Translations under genes and position numbers: made by a program
In this document: positions 62,183-64,000 of the stretch, in pieces
Numbering within the stretch: position 1 is the stretch's first letter
Layout of the letters: every line of letters begins with the position of its first letter
Notes under the pieces: model-generated
Told to the model about the DNA's origin: nothing
Database searches by the model: none
The model's input: the letters and a program-made list of their open reading frames with translations, nothing else
Origin: Acetatifactor sp.
GTDB lineage: Bacteria > Bacillota > Clostridia > Lachnospirales > Lachnospiraceae
Assembly (NCBI GenBank): GCA_022511465.1
Contig: JAFLRM010000001.1
Span: 1-64,000, forward strand
Direction: 5' to 3'
DNA length: 64,000 bases

Positions 62183-62914
62183 CTATTTCTTTTCCCCTAT
62201 TGTTACCAATAAGTACCCTTGTCCCAGCTCATCCAAGTTAAATTTTTGTTTTAATAATTTTGACATCGCTTTTCTAAGATAATGTCTTGGAGGCAAGAAA
62301 TTCAATGCATGCTGTGTTCCAATTGTATATTCATAAATTTCATTATATCCTGCTAAATAAAATTCATTTTTTAGGCTAAATTGTGGTATTTCAAGCCCGT
62401 ACTCCCATGTCCCATTGTCTTCCATCATCTTTTTACCAACTCTATATGCCAATGAAGCGGCATTAGGCACCATACATATCATTCTATTTGCCAATCTCCG
62501 CCAACTTCTTATCAAATTGATCCGCTCATCCTGTTCAAAATGTTCTAAAAGTCCACAATGAAAAACCGTATCAAATTCATTGTCATTAAAGGGCAGTTCC
62601 TTTGTAGCATCTAAACATTTTGTATCAATTTTTATATCCATCCTTTTTGCCAGTTCATTTATCAAATTTATACTATCTTCTGAATAATCAAGTGCAGTAA
62701 GAATTCTGCCCTTTGTAGCCAAATATGCCGATGTCTGCCCTGTTCCACAACCTATCTCAAGGCATTTTTCTCCCACGGAAGTCAATTTTAATAATTCTCT
62801 GCTCCAACAGGGTATTCTATCATTTGAGATATCTTCCACTATTTTTTCTGCTAATCCAATTTGAGCATGTTTCGCCCATTCCTCTTTTTTTAATGCTTTT
62901 TCTTGACTACTCAT
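62183..62914 (-). CDS. class I SAM-dependent methyltransferase
   Basis: A 243-residue methyltransferase: SAM motif I EKCLEIGCGTGQTSAYLA near 48-65, ALDYSEDSINLI near 75 (acidic residue binding the ribose), LDATKELPFNDNEFDTVFHC near 100-119 and GLLEHFEQDERINLI near 120. The C-terminal third (NEFYLAGYNEIYEYTIGTQH) would form the substrate side. AAGGAGG SD before ATG 62914. It lies 22 bp after the polymerase-like gene and is likely co-transcribed. Substrate is probably a glycan or a lipid-linked intermediate, inferred from context only. It is not obviously a paralogue of the methyltransferase at 57.5 kb. Confidence 0.87.
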   Translation of the reverse strand: MSSQEKALKKEEWAKHAQIGLAEKIVEDISNDRIPCWSRELLKLTSVGEKCLEIGCGTGQTSAYLATKGRILTALDYSEDSINLINELAKRMDIKIDTKCLDATKELPFNDNEFDTVFHCGLLEHFEQDERINLIRSWRRLANRMICMVPNAASLAYRVGKKMMEDNGTWEYGLEIPQFSLKNEFYLAGYNEIYEYTIGTQHALNFLPPRHYLRKAMSKLLKQKFNLDELGQGYLLVTIGEKK

Positions 62915-62936
62915 AATTATTCCTCCTTAACAAAAA

Positions 62937-64000
62937 TCACTTACTCTTATTCGTAAAATACGCAGTATTTCTAATAGCATTATTCTGAAATCCGACACAC
63001 TCATAAAAACTTACACGCTCCCTCTGAGCCTTCCAACTTAGATTTGCAGCTATAATAACTGGGAATATTGCTGTCGGCGACAATATTGTATTTTCCGCAA
63101 GCGCAATGACAGAATATAATATTAAACAACATGAACTCCTAAAGTCTATCCTTTTTCTAGCTTTCAAAAATAGAAATGATATCAATATCAGATAAAAAGT
63201 GCCATATTGTATCATCATCATATAATAGGCATTATCCACAACTAAAAAAAATGCACTATTTTCCCTTTTCATCCAATAAAAAAACTCCAGATTTGACTGC
63301 CCAAACATTGATATTCCATATGTCTCAAATCCCAGTTTTCCCAAGGTCAATCTTCCTGTTACAAACTTATTAATGACATTATAGATAAGGCTATTTTCAA
63401 ACCTTAATATCAAAAGGCTTAATATCCATAACCCCACAAAGCTGTATCCCCCATATTTCTCAACAAATTTCCTAAAACCTGTTCTATGTCCCAGATATAC
63501 AAGCATAGACATCGCCAAAATCAATAACAGTGTATCCGAGAGCGTACATAGATAAAAGAAAATTGTAACAGTAAAAATCAACAATTTCTTTAAAATGGGG
63601 ATTCTTTTTTCTGCATTTACATATAAAAATAAAACAAACCAAAATATCCAATATCTTGCAGCTTCGTTTGCACCAATAAATGTCATGCCATATTTTATAA
63701 CTGTTCCGTCCTTATGTGCTAGCAATGAGGATGGCACAAAAACATATTGAAACAAAAATATACTAACAGCAATCAATATAAAAACGCTCATGCATCTATA
63801 AACAATTTTTATAGCTACTTGAATATTTATATTCTTTGCAAATGCGACAAGTATCATTGAATACAACGTCCATTTACTTCCAGTCAGGAACGAAGTATAA
63901 GCGCCGATCGCGATCAACGAAAAGGCCACTGCTAATTCTATAAATGTATAACTTTTTTCAAACATTAATACTAAAATCATCACAATAGCGCTTCCAAGCA
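62937..64000 (-). CDS. Wzy-like membrane polymerase, 5' end outside the window
   Basis: At least 348 residues with about nine membrane helices and a long extracytoplasmic loop near 205-260 (NKFVTGRLTLGKLGFETYGI, FFYWMKRENSAFFLVVDNAY) as in Wzy polymerases and O-antigen ligases. The frame stays open to the window edge (upstream codons read GSAIV before the GTG used by the track), so the true start is beyond 64000 and the gene is partial here. With the flippase at 54.3 kb it would supply export and polymerisation for the minus-strand module. Confidence 0.8.
   Translation of the reverse strand, partial: LGSAIVMILVLMFEKSYTFIELAVAFSLIAIGAYTSFLTGSKWTLYSMILVAFAKNINIQVAIKIVYRCMSVFILIAVSIFLFQYVFVPSSLLAHKDGTVIKYGMTFIGANEAARYWIFWFVLFLYVNAEKRIPILKKLLIFTVTIFFYLCTLSDTLLLILAMSMLVYLGHRTGFRKFVEKYGGYSFVGLWILSLLILRFENSLIYNVINKFVTGRLTLGKLGFETYGISMFGQSNLEFFYWMKRENSAFFLVVDNAYYMMMIQYGTFYLILISFLFLKARKRIDFRSSCCLILYSVIALAENTILSPTAIFPVIIAANLSWKAQRERVSFYECVGFQNNAIRNTAYFTNKSK

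Overview
The window looks like a chromosomal segment of a motile, Gram-positive, low-to-moderate GC Clostridia, most likely a Lachnospiraceae member. This rests on gene content and order rather than any search: UvrB/UvrA, an Mbl/MreB gene followed by two flagellar rod/hook genes and a rod-binding protein (the mbl-flhO-flhP order of Bacillota), ComFC followed by the YvyF-type flagellar-operon protein, CdaA-CdaR, a Ser46-type HPr, a Spo0A DNA-binding domain, and strong SD sequences. No tRNA, rRNA, CRISPR array or T-box was seen.

Layout. (1) 0-21.8 kb is conserved core, almost all on +: uvrB, a metallophosphoesterase lipoprotein, uvrA, a polytopic glycosyltransferase-like membrane protein, mbl, two flagellar basal-body genes, rod-binding FlgJ domain, recD2, comF, yvyF, two membrane proteins, cdaA-cdaR, ptsH, leuA, and a convergent DUF3048 lipoprotein. 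(2) 22-26.3 kb is a transition: a GtrB-type polyprenyl-phosphate glycosyltransferase, a stand-alone Spo0A DNA-binding-domain protein, two membrane proteins of unknown function and a GT2. (3) 26.4-43.2 kb is a first exopolysaccharide module on +: large initiating phosphoglycosyltransferase, Wzz-like protein with a degenerate kinase-like tail, GT2, EpsG-type polymerase, GT4s, UDP-sugar 4,6-dehydratase, small phosphoglycosyltransferase, 4-keto-reductase-like SDR, GT2, then a LytB-type glucosaminidase and a Pro/Ser/Thr-rich lipoprotein. It ends in a chimeric glycosyltransferase pseudogene. (4) 43.2-45.0 kb is an AT-rich toxin-antitoxin island: MqsR-like toxin plus an MqsA-HTH-Panacea antitoxin. 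(5) 45.0-52.0 kb is a second polysaccharide module: acetyltransferase, two GT4s, a Wzx flippase, a convergent Wzy-like ligase/polymerase, and another large phosphoglycosyltransferase whose following gene is cut off after about ten codons. (6) 52.0-64 kb is a third, AT-rich, minus-strand module: GtrA, 5'-truncated HAD, remnants of two IS66 transposases, a flippase, a pyruvyltransferase, an IS1182-like remnant, two methyltransferases, a GT-C-like protein, a radical SAM/SPASM protein, a DPM1-like GT2, a frameshifted UDP-glucuronate decarboxylase fragment and a membrane polymerase running off the window.

Functionally, regions 3, 5 and 6 together encode what is needed to start, extend, flip and polymerise undecaprenyl-linked surface glycans. 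Three initiating phosphoglycosyltransferases, two flippases and three polymerase candidates in 38 kb, with IS debris and broken genes at the joints, suggest serial replacement of glycan modules at one locus. The most interesting items for follow-up are the toxin-antitoxin pair with an operator-like palindrome inside its promoter, the radical SAM/SPASM gene in a glycan cluster, the receiver-less Spo0A protein at the edge of the glycan locus, and the recombination scars.
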